A stretch of 64,000 bases of DNA from Victivallaceae bacterium (GTDB lineage: Bacteria > Verrucomicrobiota > Lentisphaeria > Victivallales > Victivallaceae). Below, one piece after another: positions 53,728-61,885 of this stretch. Each line of letters opens with the position of its first letter. Position 1 is the first letter of the stretch. Made by a program: the position numbers and the translations under genes. Location of the stretch: NCBI GenBank assembly GCA_021647315.1, contig JAKIUY010000007.1, forward strand, positions 19,651 through 83,650, read 5' to 3'. A model generated the notes under the pieces. That model worked only from the letters and a program-made list of their open reading frames with translations, was not told where the DNA came from and did no database searches.

Positions 53728-54362
53728 AAAGAATAACATTAGCAATATTACTAATAGGCTTATGCGCCGGTTGCACTTCCTATAATACCCAAGAGGTGAA
53801 GCAGATAGTAGGAGCCGAACCAGAACAAAAACTATATCTGGCCTATAATTTGCATCATCGCGGTAGAGCGGCAAGAGCGGCAAACTATCAATATGGCATT
53901 ATTACCCCTTTTGGTACCGAAGTGGAAGTAAATGTACCTTTCTTTTCTCGTAGCGGAGTGCATCAAGTAAAAATAATAGAAACCGGAGAAACAATAAATT
54001 GTAGATATAACAGCAAATACAATGAACCTACTATTGATGAACATCTTAAGCGCATGCTTACAACAAAAGATTTCAAAGAACAGTCAAAAATATATTCAAA
54101 ACAACAAATAGATATAATACTGGCAGGAATGGTAGTAAAAGGTATGACAAAAAAAGATGTAATATTAACTTGCGGTTATCCACCCAGCCATCGAACATTT
54201 TCATTAAAAAATAATACATGGTGTTATTGGAATTCTAAATTTGGAACGTTCCCTGTTGTTTTTAATCGGAACGGAATAGTAATAAAAGGTAAACCAACAG
54301 ACAATAATACCACTCGGGCATTCTGGACTGGTGTAATAGTAGGTGGGCTAATAAGGAGATAG
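53724..54362 (+). CDS. Lipoprotein with SmpA/OmlA-like C-terminal part
   Basis: 212 residues. Lipobox GLCAGC at about residue 16. Residues about 130-185 (DIILAGMVVKGMTKKDVILTCGYPPSHRTFSLKNNTWCYWNSKFGTFPVVFN) recall the SmpA/OmlA (BamE-like) fold: a 'G mt..dV...G.P' turn followed by strands. It overlaps the previous lipoprotein gene by 4 bp (ATGA). Such proteins could alter the outer membrane of the lysogen, for instance to block other phages; this is inferred. Confidence 0.65.
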   Translation: MKRITLAILLIGLCAGCTSYNTQEVKQIVGAEPEQKLYLAYNLHHRGRAARAANYQYGIITPFGTEVEVNVPFFSRSGVHQVKIIETGETINCRYNSKYNEPTIDEHLKRMLTTKDFKEQSKIYSKQQIDIILAGMVVKGMTKKDVILTCGYPPSHRTFSLKNNTWCYWNSKFGTFPVVFNRNGIVIKGKPTDNNTTRAFWTGVIVGGLIRR

Positions 54363-54368
54363 CAAAAT

Positions 54369-54599
54369 ATGAAAACAGCATTAACAGTATCAGCAATTCT
54401 GCTGGCAGTAACCTTGACCGGTTGTATCGGCAGTGGTGGCAGTGGTGGCAGTGGAACCAGCAGCCGTTACAATAGCGGTCGCAAAGGCTGGGTTGACATG
54501 GGGCAGGGGCAGAGCATCAAGCCGAACGCTTACGGCTTGGGCGTTCACATGGATCAGTCCGGCAGACCAGTCAGAACAGTACCTGCAAACGGATTTTAG
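54369..54599 (+). CDS. Small glycine-rich lipoprotein
   Basis: 76 residues. Signal peptide with lipobox TLTGC, then a glycine-serine linker (IGSGGSGGSGTSS) and a short tail with GWVDMGQGQSIKPNAYGLGVHM. No known family. It is the third gene of the rightward lipoprotein set, 6 bp after the previous one. Confidence 0.6.
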   Translation: MKTALTVSAILLAVTLTGCIGSGGSGGSGTSSRYNSGRKGWVDMGQGQSIKPNAYGLGVHMDQSGRPVRTVPANGF

Positions 54600-54786
54600 T
54601 TTACCCTCAAAAGGGTATGTCAAGATTTGAGCCATTTCTTGTTTTCAAAATTCAAAAAATGGTAAAATCGTCAACTTTTGTTGTTACGGTACATAATCGG
54701 CAATATCCCTATTTTTGAGGTTAAAAACAGCCAAAATAAAGGAAAACAAGAAAAAGCAAAAATCAATTTGAGGGGGAGAGCATTAT
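54600..54786. other. Right-end region of the element
   Basis: No gene seen. It contains a small hairpin ACCCT-caaa-AGGGT (54603-54616), TGTCAAGATTTGAGCCAT (54618-54635) similar to the left-end TGTCAAGATTCTTGCCAT (41547), and the right inner inverted repeat TTTGAGGGGGA (54767-54777). These are candidate integrase arm and core sites. Confidence 0.55.
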
Positions 54787-54803
54787 TTTAGTGTGGATGT
54801 GAT
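54787..54803. repeat. attR: 17-bp direct repeat
   Basis: TTTAGTGTGGATGTGAT, identical to 41509-41525. Confidence 0.88.
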
Positions 54804-54805
54804 AA

Positions 54806-54928
54806 ATGCAAAAACCTTTGACTAAATTAGGTAATGGTGAACATGTCACTATTTCCAGCGCAAAAACTATCCAATTTATTTTTGAGTGGATTCTAAGAGT
54901 TGGAGTAACGTTGTATGGTTTAGTATAA
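54806..54928 (+). pseudogene. 5' remnant of an SGNH hydrolase gene
   Basis: Encodes MQKPLTKLGNGEHVTISSAK and 20 more residues before a stop. The first 16 residues parallel those of the intact SGNH hydrolase at 39850 (MKKTLEKLKAGEHVTIVALG), and FEWILRVGVTLYG echoes its GRMNWVGLLDEAIFEAYG with changes. The catalytic GDS is lost. It begins 2 bp after attR, so before insertion it lay just downstream of arcC. Confidence 0.6.
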
Positions 54929-54933
54929 TTATG

Positions 54934-56199
54934 TTATAGGTTATACCATTTTTTGGGATTTTCGTAGAACAGCAACCGGGCAATGGGAACAGCATCTGCT
55001 TCAGCAATTCTTCCCGCTTTTATTTTATCAGCCAGTACTGTTGCCACATTAACCTTTGCCAACTGAAGATGACCGTAAATTTTTTCAACAATTTGATAAT
55101 CACCGCCAAATGCGAATATTTTGTTTACCGGGACTGCATCCAGCCATTCACTGAGCGTCCGTCGGGCAACTGTTGGACTCATAATATGCATCCAGCACAT
55201 GTTGAGCGTTACATTCTGGAAATATTTGCCTAAAACCAGCATGTCCGCTGTGTAAGGAAAGCTGCCATGAAAAAGATCAAATTTGGCTTTTGGATATGCT
55301 TGAAGCAAAGACCAAAGGTGAGTTGATCTGGCGTTACGGATATCATTTTTATTTCCCGCCTGATAGCCTGTATGAATTACCACCGGCAAATCGACATCGA
55401 TACAGGCTTCAACCTGTCTTCTCATTATATAGTTTTCAAGTATTATACCCTCTTTGTCCGAAGGCCTCTTTCTGATACCGTCCCGGGTTTTCATGAAGAT
55501 TCTTTCCGCATCACTGGTCGAAACATCGTCAAATTCAATTATTCTGGAATAGGCATCACCAATCTTTATTCCGACTGCGCCATTTTGTTTGCAGTCGGCA
55601 ACATACTTGCGGATGGCATTTACACAGTCTTTCAAGGTATAAATGGAAATATCTGTCTCTTTTTCCAGTGCATTGATAGATGCAGGCTCGTAAATACCTA
55701 GAGAACGGCTTCTGCACAGATAGACAAAAAAGTCCTGATCGCCGGGAATGACTCCCTCTTTACATTGAATAGCAGTTTCAATGTTGCACTTTTCCTGCAT
55801 GATTTTTTTATAAATGCCGACTTGGTTGTCCGCCTGTAATCTTTGTGATATTTCATCAATAGTAGTTTCATTAATATCTTCTATCTCGAGAATATCTCTG
55901 ACATAGGCGAAAGCCGGAAAAGCATAACTGCCATATTTTATGACATCAAAATAGGGCTTGAAATTTTTCCAACGTGTTTTGAGAGGAATTGATTTGTTAA
56001 ATATTGAGTCCTGTTGGGAGCTTTGCGGCAGTCCGGCAGCTTCAATATCAGCAATACAGTAATGTTGGAAAAGGGTCATCACATCAATTGTATCCCTGTT
56101 TCTTTCTGCTTCAGTCACTAAGTGCTCATGGCAATCAATAATCGGCAGTTTATCAATCTCTGCTAATATTTCTTTGGTCAAACCTGTTGTTTTCAGCAT
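54934..56199 (-). CDS. Amidohydrolase-family protein
   Basis: 421 residues. Metal-site motifs: PIIDCHEHLV at residues about 19-28, PVVIHTGYQAG in the middle, FDLFHGSFPY and FAFGGDYQIVEKIYGHL near the end. This is the TIM-barrel amidohydrolase-2 class, which includes decarboxylases, lactonases and distant uronate-isomerase-like proteins. AAGGAG precedes the ATG. Substrate unknown. It is the first intact gene right of the element and is not clearly linked to its neighbours. Confidence 0.8.
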   Translation of the reverse strand: MLKTTGLTKEILAEIDKLPIIDCHEHLVTEAERNRDTIDVMTLFQHYCIADIEAAGLPQSSQQDSIFNKSIPLKTRWKNFKPYFDVIKYGSYAFPAFAYVRDILEIEDINETTIDEISQRLQADNQVGIYKKIMQEKCNIETAIQCKEGVIPGDQDFFVYLCRSRSLGIYEPASINALEKETDISIYTLKDCVNAIRKYVADCKQNGAVGIKIGDAYSRIIEFDDVSTSDAERIFMKTRDGIRKRPSDKEGIILENYIMRRQVEACIDVDLPVVIHTGYQAGNKNDIRNARSTHLWSLLQAYPKAKFDLFHGSFPYTADMLVLGKYFQNVTLNMCWMHIMSPTVARRTLSEWLDAVPVNKIFAFGGDYQIVEKIYGHLQLAKVNVATVLADKIKAGRIAEADAVPIARLLFYENPKKWYNL

Positions 56200-56251
56200 T
56201 ATATTACTCCTTAATTGTCGTGTAAGTTATTATTAGTGATTTGATGTTTGA

Positions 56252-56692
56252 CTAACCTTCTTTGCCAAAGGTTGCTTTGACATTGATGGCGATACCGCCA
56301 CGCGGTCTGAATTTTCCTATAACTTCGGCAAAACGTGGTGAACATGCTTCGACAACCGCGTCAAGAATGGAATTTACCGCCTCTTCATGGAAGGTATTAC
56401 TGTTACGATGGGCGAACATGTGGAGTTTCAACGATTTACTTTCAATGCATAGTGCATCGGGGATATAGCGGACGGTGATGTGACCGAAGTCAGGTTGGCC
56501 GGTAACTGGACAGAGCGACGTAAACTCCGGGCAGTCGAAGAGAATTTCGTAATCCCGGTCTGCATAGATATTTTTAAATACTTCAAGTTTCGCAGTTGCG
56601 GGTGAGTCAGGATAATTGTTCTCAGATTTTTTTAACAGTGAAAGAGTTGAGAAACGGCTATCGCCAGTATTGTTTTTGTGATTGTCGGTCAT
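56252..56692 (-). CDS. queF: NADPH-dependent 7-cyano-7-deazaguanine reductase
   Basis: 146 residues, the short single-domain form. It reduces preQ0 to preQ1 in queuosine biosynthesis. The nucleophilic cysteine lies in EFTSLCPVTGQPDFG (Cys61, with Asp68), and ESKSLKLHMFAHRNSNTFHEE is the substrate- and cofactor-binding motif. PRFAEVIGKFRPRGGI is the usual C-terminus. A gene for a queuosine-tRNA mannosyltransferase-like enzyme lies 1.8 kb away. Confidence 0.95.
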   Translation of the reverse strand: MTDNHKNNTGDSRFSTLSLLKKSENNYPDSPATAKLEVFKNIYADRDYEILFDCPEFTSLCPVTGQPDFGHITVRYIPDALCIESKSLKLHMFAHRNSNTFHEEAVNSILDAVVEACSPRFAEVIGKFRPRGGIAINVKATFGKEG

Positions 56693-56918
56693 AATGAACT
56701 TTCCTTAAGTAATTAATTTTATTTTTCGATATTTTAGCTTTTATCTTCGGCAAAAATGGCTTAATCTTAGCCGAATGGATGTATTATTGTAAAAACATTG
56801 AACTTTACTAATGAATTTTCTTGATTTTTGGAAATATTCAAGCTATATTCTAAAAGTTTTTAGATTTAAATACATTTTACCTGTCTAATCAACAAAATTT
56901 TAAATAAAGGGTTAATTC

Positions 56919-57323
56919 ATGAAGTTTGCTAAGAAATCGCTGGTTATGCTTATTCTCTTCTGTACATTTTTCGTCTCTGTTAATTCATTTGCCGGAGATC
57001 CGATTGAGAAATTTAGTAGAGGTATTGCAAATATTGCATTCTGCTGGGGTGAGTTATTAATGAAGCCTTATGATGTAACTAAGGAAAAAGGTGAAATCGC
57101 TGGATTGACCTATGGTGTATTCAAAGGGATTGCTTTTACTGTTGCCAGAGTATGTGTCGGGGTGGTCGATATTGTTACGTTCCCGATGATGTTGCCGGGT
57201 TGCACTGACGATCCGAATGACGAAGGCTGGGGCTATGGACCGCTGATGCGTCCACCATGGGTGTTCGATATCGAGCATAACCCATATAATTTCTTCTACG
57301 ATGATACTGCGATTGCTGAATAA
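56919..57323 (+). CDS. TIGR04073-type exosortase-associated secreted protein
   Basis: 134 residues. Signal peptide MKFAKKSLVMLILFCTFFVSVNSFAG. The mature part has the family pattern KFSRGIANIAFCWGELLMKPYDV, GLTYGVFKGIAFTVARVCVGVVDIVTFP and ends with a proline-rich tail. TIGR04073 proteins occur in genomes of PVC and other bacteria with exosortase sorting systems; their role is unknown. A strong terminator follows. Confidence 0.8.
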   Translation: MKFAKKSLVMLILFCTFFVSVNSFAGDPIEKFSRGIANIAFCWGELLMKPYDVTKEKGEIAGLTYGVFKGIAFTVARVCVGVVDIVTFPMMLPGCTDDPNDEGWGYGPLMRPPWVFDIEHNPYNFFYDDTAIAE

Positions 57324-57350
57324 GCAGCAAATCATAGTAATATAAATTTC

Positions 57351-57376
57351 AGCCCGCCATTAGGCGGGCTTTTTTA
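57351..57376 (+). terminator. Rho-independent terminator
   Basis: AGCCCGCC-atta-GGCGGGCT followed by TTTTTT: an 8-bp GC-rich stem and T-tract between the TIGR04073 gene and ychF. Confidence 0.95.
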
Positions 57377-57395
57377 ATTTACCAAGGATATAAAA

Positions 57396-58496
57396 ATGAG
57401 TTTTTCATGTGGTTTTGTTGGACTGCCAAATGTCGGTAAATCAACGTTGTTTAATGCCTTGAGTAACGGCGGCGCTGTTGCTGCAAACTATCCATTCTGT
57501 ACTATAGAACCGAATACTGGAATGATTCCAGTACCTGATGAACGTCTGGAAGTTCTGGCTAAACTTGAAAAATCTGGAAAAATAATCCCGTCAACCCTGA
57601 AATTTATTGATATCGCAGGTTTAGTAGAGGGCGCCAGTCAGGGACAGGGACTCGGGAATCAGTTTCTCGGACACATTCGCAATGTTGATGCGCTGGCCCA
57701 TGTGGTGCGTTGCTTTAAGGATGATGATGTTATTCATGTTGACGGTGAAGTCGATCCTGGTAATGATATTGAAGTTATTATGACTGAGCTGATGCTGGCT
57801 GATCTGGATTATCTTGAGAAAAAGCTGGAGAAATCCCGTAAGTTGCTCCGTTCCGGTGATGATGAAACTAAAGCTGAACTTGAACTGATGGCGCGTTTTG
57901 CTAAGCAATTGGGTGACGGACAACGTCCTGAATATGATCACGAAGATCCAAAAGAATCGGCAATCGCGACTAAAATTGGTCTGCTTTCATTGAAACCGGC
58001 GTTTGTCTGTGCTAATACCGATGAAGATACATTTGTTGATTTCGGTAAGGATCCAGCCACTGCCAATCTGCTGGAATATGCGTCAGAGCACAAACTTGAA
58101 GTAATTCCGGTATGTGCCAAGCTTGAAGAAGAACTCGCGCAACTGGAGGCGGATGAAGCGCAAATGTTTCTTGAAGAACTCGGCATTACTGAAAACGGTT
58201 TAACCAGAGTTATTCATACGGGCTATCGGTTACTCAACTATAGCACCTATTTTACCGCGGGGCCGCTGGAAACAAGAGCCTGGACGATTATTGCCGGTAC
58301 TCCGGCTCCGGAAGCTGCAGGTAAGATTCATACAGACCTCTGCCGCGGTTTTATTCGTATGGAAACTGTTTCATATAGTGATATGGTTGAATATGACGGT
58401 TGGAACGGTGCCAAAAATGCTGGAAAATTACGCATTGAGGGTAAAGATTATATCGTTCAGGACGGTGATGTTATCCACGTCAGATTCTCAGTCTAG
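57396..58496 (+). CDS. ychF: Redox-regulated ribosome-associated ATPase YchF
   Basis: 366 residues. Obg-related P-loop ATPase: GLPNVGKSTLFNAL (G1), NYPFCTIEPNTG (switch region), DIAGLVEGASQGQGLGNQFL (G3) and, in place of NKxD, the NTDE motif (CANTDED) that favours ATP. The C-terminal TGS domain (LLNYSTYFTAGPLETRAWTI...YIVQDGDVIHVRF) is complete. It affects translation and stress response. Confidence 0.97.
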   Translation: MSFSCGFVGLPNVGKSTLFNALSNGGAVAANYPFCTIEPNTGMIPVPDERLEVLAKLEKSGKIIPSTLKFIDIAGLVEGASQGQGLGNQFLGHIRNVDALAHVVRCFKDDDVIHVDGEVDPGNDIEVIMTELMLADLDYLEKKLEKSRKLLRSGDDETKAELELMARFAKQLGDGQRPEYDHEDPKESAIATKIGLLSLKPAFVCANTDEDTFVDFGKDPATANLLEYASEHKLEVIPVCAKLEEELAQLEADEAQMFLEELGITENGLTRVIHTGYRLLNYSTYFTAGPLETRAWTIIAGTPAPEAAGKIHTDLCRGFIRMETVSYSDMVEYDGWNGAKNAGKLRIEGKDYIVQDGDVIHVRFSV

Positions 58497-58535
58497 CCCT
58501 ACTTGCTTCGCAATTAGGGATGTTAAATAATAAAT

Positions 58536-59666
58536 TTATTGTTCTGCTACCGCTTCCAACCGTTTATCCAGTCTAGCTGCACTTTTTGTCCAGCTGTATT
58601 GCTCTGCAATGGATTGTGGAAGAACGGGGCAACTGGCAAAAATATCACCGTTATTACGCTGAATCTCAATTAAATCAAGCAGTTTGTTTGCCAGCTCATC
58701 TGCACTCTGTCCATAGAAAAATTCCTGATATGGTTTAATGCCGTCACTGAATATTTCCGGGTAGGCGAGACGTTCAGGCAGTAGTGGATAAGCCCCAGCA
58801 GCGACTGCCTCCAGTATGCCAAGACCGAAAAACTCATGAATTGCGGTTGAAACTACAATATCTGCCTCATTCAATACTGCTTCATACTCTTCTTTGGAAG
58901 GCATGAATCCCCAGTTGATTATATGGTCGTTGAATTCCTGGCGGGCATGTTCGAAAATTTTCGGAACTCGTTCCGGACTTTCCCCGATAACGCTCAGTTT
59001 AAAATTTCCACCGCGCTGTTTTATCTGGCGCAGGGCGGTAAACAAATCTTCAGGATTCTTATCATGTTCCCAACGGGCAGCCCAGAGAATATGTAAGGGC
59101 TCGCTAATTTCTCGTACCACCGGCTTGACTTGTGGCAGATTAATTCCCAATGGCATAATAACTGATTTATCACGAATAAGCTCAATCTCTGCAAGCGGGC
59201 GATTATCCGGCATCCGCTGAAAAAATCCGGGCAGCCCGGTCAGTAAAGTATCCCGGTTATGACGAGAATTGAACCAGATTTCGGTAGCGGCCAGAGCTGA
59301 AACAAAATTATTAAGAATGGCATTTGAATCACGTTTTGCTGCATCATGTACCGGATATGCCAGTTGATTTTCATGAAAAAAAACTATCGTCGGCAATTTA
59401 CGCAATTCAGGTGGAGCAAGTCCAAGAAATTCAGCTAAATTAAGCATATCAGAACAGAAAATAATATCCCAATCCATACGTCCCGCAAACTCATCCCGCA
59501 GTTGCCGGGCAAAATATAGTGCACTGTGACGCATACGCCAACGCCAAAATTTATCAGGCAAACCGAGTATGGTAAAAGTATGCCGACTATGCTGTTGCCA
59601 GTCGTCGAGAAACGCCTGGTGGCTACCACCATAGAATGGCTCAAGTGCTAAAATTTTATAGGTCAT
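58536..59666 (-). CDS. DUF3524 glycosyltransferase, tRNA-queuosine mannosyltransferase-like
   Basis: 376 residues. The N-terminal DUF3524 domain is clear: ILALEPFYGGSHQAFLDDW, KFWRWRMRHSALYFA, FCSDMLNLAEFLGLAP, FFHENQLAYPV and NSRHNRDTLL (residues about 4-165). The C-terminal half is a GT4-type Rossmann fold (ILWAARWEHDKNPEDLFTAL, STAIHEFFGLGILEAVAAGAYPLLP). Human GTDC1 (QTMAN), which has this architecture, mannosylates queuosine in tRNA-Asp. The presence of queF nearby supports a queuosine-linked role, but the sugar and acceptor here are inferred. Confidence 0.82.
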   Translation of the reverse strand: MTYKILALEPFYGGSHQAFLDDWQQHSRHTFTILGLPDKFWRWRMRHSALYFARQLRDEFAGRMDWDIIFCSDMLNLAEFLGLAPPELRKLPTIVFFHENQLAYPVHDAAKRDSNAILNNFVSALAATEIWFNSRHNRDTLLTGLPGFFQRMPDNRPLAEIELIRDKSVIMPLGINLPQVKPVVREISEPLHILWAARWEHDKNPEDLFTALRQIKQRGGNFKLSVIGESPERVPKIFEHARQEFNDHIINWGFMPSKEEYEAVLNEADIVVSTAIHEFFGLGILEAVAAGAYPLLPERLAYPEIFSDGIKPYQEFFYGQSADELANKLLDLIEIQRNNGDIFASCPVLPQSIAEQYSWTKSAARLDKRLEAVAEQ

Positions 59667-59701
59667 TATAAATTACCAAGCTTTAATTAATTTATTATAT
59701 T

Positions 59702-59856
59702 TTAGTTATATCTTATCGAGACGATGGTATTCCGACAACCGAAGAACTTGTTGATATTCTTAAAAAATCTCATAAACAAGTCGAAGTGAAAAAATGGATT
59801 ATAAATATGTCTTAAGTAATAAAAACTCAAAAGAGGTTTTAATTATTGCTTACTAA
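59702..59856 (+). pseudogene. C-terminal remnant of a Dam-like (D12 class) adenine methyltransferase gene
   Basis: One frame gives LVISYRDDGIPTTEELVDIL and KKSHKQVEVKK; after a frameshift the frame at 59794 continues DYKYVLSNKNSKEVLIIAY and a stop (59854-59856). SYRDDGIPTxEEL...KYVLSNKxSKEVLII is the C-terminal signature of D12-class DNA adenine methyltransferases. The catalytic parts are absent. The end overlaps the 3' end of rnd by 14 bp on the opposite strand. Confidence 0.7.
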
Positions 59857-60961
59857 TTCCTAACAGAGCGGCGATTTCACGGTTTCGGTAAATATCCTGC
59901 ATGAATTCATTTCTCCAGCCGTTAAAGAGTGGTTGAGTGTGGCTCTTTTCAGGGGTTGAATTTAAAATATTATTGAGCTCTTTGTTTGAACAGAGCAAGG
60001 CCGGATCAATATTTATCGATTTAGCTTTGTGTTTTATTGCTGTTATGATTAATTTTATTGCGGTGCGTTGGGAAAACTTCGGCATGACTGTTGGTTGTTG
60101 ATGTGCCGGAACCGCAATGGCGGTTTCGATACAATGAACCAGCGATGTGCCGTATTTGTCGATTGCTTTTGGATGCAATTGGTTGATGCTTTTTAAATCT
60201 TCGATTCTGAGCGGTGCGCGGTAAACTAAATCAATTAGAGCTTTGTTATGGATAATATGACCGCGTGGCCGATTCAGTTTTCTGGCAATTTTTTCCCGCC
60301 AAGCGGATAGTTCACGCAATATGGATAGTTGCCGACCATTCAGCCGCTCGGTGTTGCCTATTTTTCTGAAATATTTCTGTGGTTCGATTTCAAGATAGAG
60401 TTCAGGGACATCATAACGTTTCATCTCATCTTTGAGCCAAGCTGCCGTCTGTTGTTTCTCTGTCTGCACTATAATTAAATTCATGACTTCGGTGAGATAT
60501 TTGACATCATCAGCAGCATACTCCAACTGTTTGCTGTTTAACGGCCGTTGCAGCCAATTGGTTCTAGTTTCTGTTTTTGTCAGATTAATGCCAAGGGTTC
60601 TCTCTAGTAACGCTGCCAGAGATAGAATTGAGGTATCACTGCAAAATCCATAGGCGAGGCGGGTATCGAAGATATTTGCAGGCACCGCGCCGGTTGCATT
60701 TTTTAGAATAGTTAAATCCTGTTGTGCATCATGTAATATTTTTATGACGTCAGGGTTGGCCAGCAGTTGACCCAATGCAGCCATATCCGCAATCGCTACT
60801 GGATCAATAAAATGGCATTCACGACCGATTGCCAATTGTATCAGCCCCAGGTTTGGGTAAAATGTTCGTTCCCAGACAAATTCAGTGTCCAGGGCGACAG
60901 CCGACGCCAGAGAAGCCTTATCTACTAGTTCTTGCAGTTCATGTTTGGTGGTAATCATCAT
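59843..60961 (-). CDS. rnd: Ribonuclease D
   Basis: 372 residues. DEDDy 3'-5' exonuclease acting in tRNA and other RNA maturation. Exo motifs: VALDTEFVWERTFYP (Exo I), ILHDAQQDLTIL (Exo II) and YAADDVKYLTEVM (Exo III). An HRDC domain follows (residues about 215-290: LRELSAWREKIARKLNRPRGHIIHNKALIDLV). AGGA precedes the ATG. The last codons overlap the Dam-like remnant. Confidence 0.95.
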   Translation of the reverse strand: MMITTKHELQELVDKASLASAVALDTEFVWERTFYPNLGLIQLAIGRECHFIDPVAIADMAALGQLLANPDVIKILHDAQQDLTILKNATGAVPANIFDTRLAYGFCSDTSILSLAALLERTLGINLTKTETRTNWLQRPLNSKQLEYAADDVKYLTEVMNLIIVQTEKQQTAAWLKDEMKRYDVPELYLEIEPQKYFRKIGNTERLNGRQLSILRELSAWREKIARKLNRPRGHIIHNKALIDLVYRAPLRIEDLKSINQLHPKAIDKYGTSLVHCIETAIAVPAHQQPTVMPKFSQRTAIKLIITAIKHKAKSINIDPALLCSNKELNNILNSTPEKSHTQPLFNGWRNEFMQDIYRNREIAALLGISKQ

Positions 60962-61115
60962 TTTATATCCTGTTTTATTTATATAATCCCGTAACTGTTA
61001 AGCTTAGGATGATGTGCTGACCTTTGGGTTCTGCCCAGTAAGACAGATGCTCCTGCGCTGTCATTTTCAATGCTTCTTGAATGCATGCCTCGCCTCGGAA
61101 CTCAAGCTTAACGGT

Positions 61116-61200
61116 TACCCCTAATCCCCCATTGGGGATTATTTGCCCATGCGTCTGGAAGTCGCAAGCTACTGTTTTTAGTTCCGGCAAAGCCGGGTTT
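61116..61200. repeat. Dispersed palindromic element, copy 2
   Basis: ACCCCTAATCCCCCATTGGGG, then ATTATTTGCCCATGCGTCTGG, then AGTTCCGGCAAAGCCGGG, in the same order as at 25280-25383. Confidence 0.75.
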
Positions 61201-61248
61201 GTTCTTTAATGCCCAAAATCCAAAGAATTTTCTTTGAATTTAACACAG

Positions 61249-61315
61249 ACGGAGCGGAGAAAAGCCTTTAATTTTCACGATGCGGAAAATTCAAAAGACT
61301 TTTCGAGTACCGTCT
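61249..61315. repeat. Dispersed hairpin element, copy B (67 bp)
   Basis: Same ends as copy A (9973-10036), ACGGAGCGGAGAAAAGCC and TTTTCGAGTACCGTCT, with small changes in the centre. The upstream flank (CAAAGAATTTTCTTTGAA) is also similar to that of copy A. No gene is present in the surrounding 61191-61527. Confidence 0.85.
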
Positions 61316-61527
61316 AATTAGAGACAATTGCATAATCATACTTGTGTTGGACTTTTGCAAGCGCCTGTGCTATTATATAATATAAGGAGAACCACTTTTA
61401 TCAAATGCTTCTAGAAGAAATATTTCCGCAATCATCACAACTATTTGCTTTTTTACTTCTGGGTTATATTGTATCTCTAACAACATTTTTCCAATTAGAC
61501 ACCTTAATAACTGAAGGAGTGCTTATA

Positions 61528-61884
61528 ATGATTAAAATTATCCCGACAACTATCGGGGAAATAAATAAACTACTTGACGGTGAAATTATTTGTGGAGAAG
61601 AGAATATTTCTAATCATGTAGAGGCGTTTGCCGCCAGTGACCTGATGAGCGATCTGCTGGCAATGGATCTGGAAAATTATGCTTTAATCACCGCACTTAA
61701 TAATTCCCAGGTTGTTCGTACTGCTGATATTACCAATGCCGCCTGTATTATTATTTTACGCGGCAAAAAACCGGAACTTAATGCAGTGACAATTGCCAGC
61801 CAGGATGGTATTCCGATAATAGTTGCAAATTTATCCATCTTTGAAGCCTGCACTAGATTGGGGCGTTTTGTGGAGAACTGTTAG
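61528..61884 (+). CDS. DRTGG-domain protein
   Basis: 118 residues from the ATG at 61528, with GGAG upstream; a longer in-frame start at 61405 gives a hydrophobic leader and is less likely. The sequence EINKLLDGEIICGEENISNHVEAFAASDLMSDLLA, ITALNNSQVVRTADITNAACIIILRGKKP and IASQDGIPIIVANLSIFEAC is a stand-alone DRTGG domain. These domains are thought to sense small ligands. It is followed after 1 bp by the CBS-ATPase gene, so the two form one unit. Confidence 0.85.
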   Translation: MIKIIPTTIGEINKLLDGEIICGEENISNHVEAFAASDLMSDLLAMDLENYALITALNNSQVVRTADITNAACIIILRGKKPELNAVTIASQDGIPIIVANLSIFEACTRLGRFVENC

Positions 61885-61885
61885 T

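Larger units (their letters stand above)
41509..54803. mobile_element. 13.3-kb integrated phage-derived element in the arcC 3' end
   Basis: Bounded by a 17-bp direct repeat (TTTAGTGTGGATGTGAT) at 41509-41525 and 54787-54803, with inverted TCCCCCTCAAA / TTTGAGGGGGA at the inner edges. Contents in order: integrase (+); two lipoproteins, holin-like, phospholipase-like, leucine-rich adhesin, GH26-like enzyme, collagen-like tail fibre, small tail protein, giant polyvalent protein and truncated BRO antirepressor (all minus); small control genes; HTH regulator and three lipoproteins (+). No terminase, portal, capsid or replication gene was recognised, so it is a defective prophage or a satellite-like element. 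Confidence 0.88.

Noticed and set aside
41525..54786. tRNA gene as the integration target
   Set aside because: The repeat boundary falls in the arcC 3' end, and no cloverleaf sequence was found at either end.
60975..61190. Open frame of 71 codons on the minus strand near the rnd promoter
   Set aside because: Its start lies inside the dispersed repeat at 61116-61200, it has no family resemblance and no ribosome binding site; probably not a gene.
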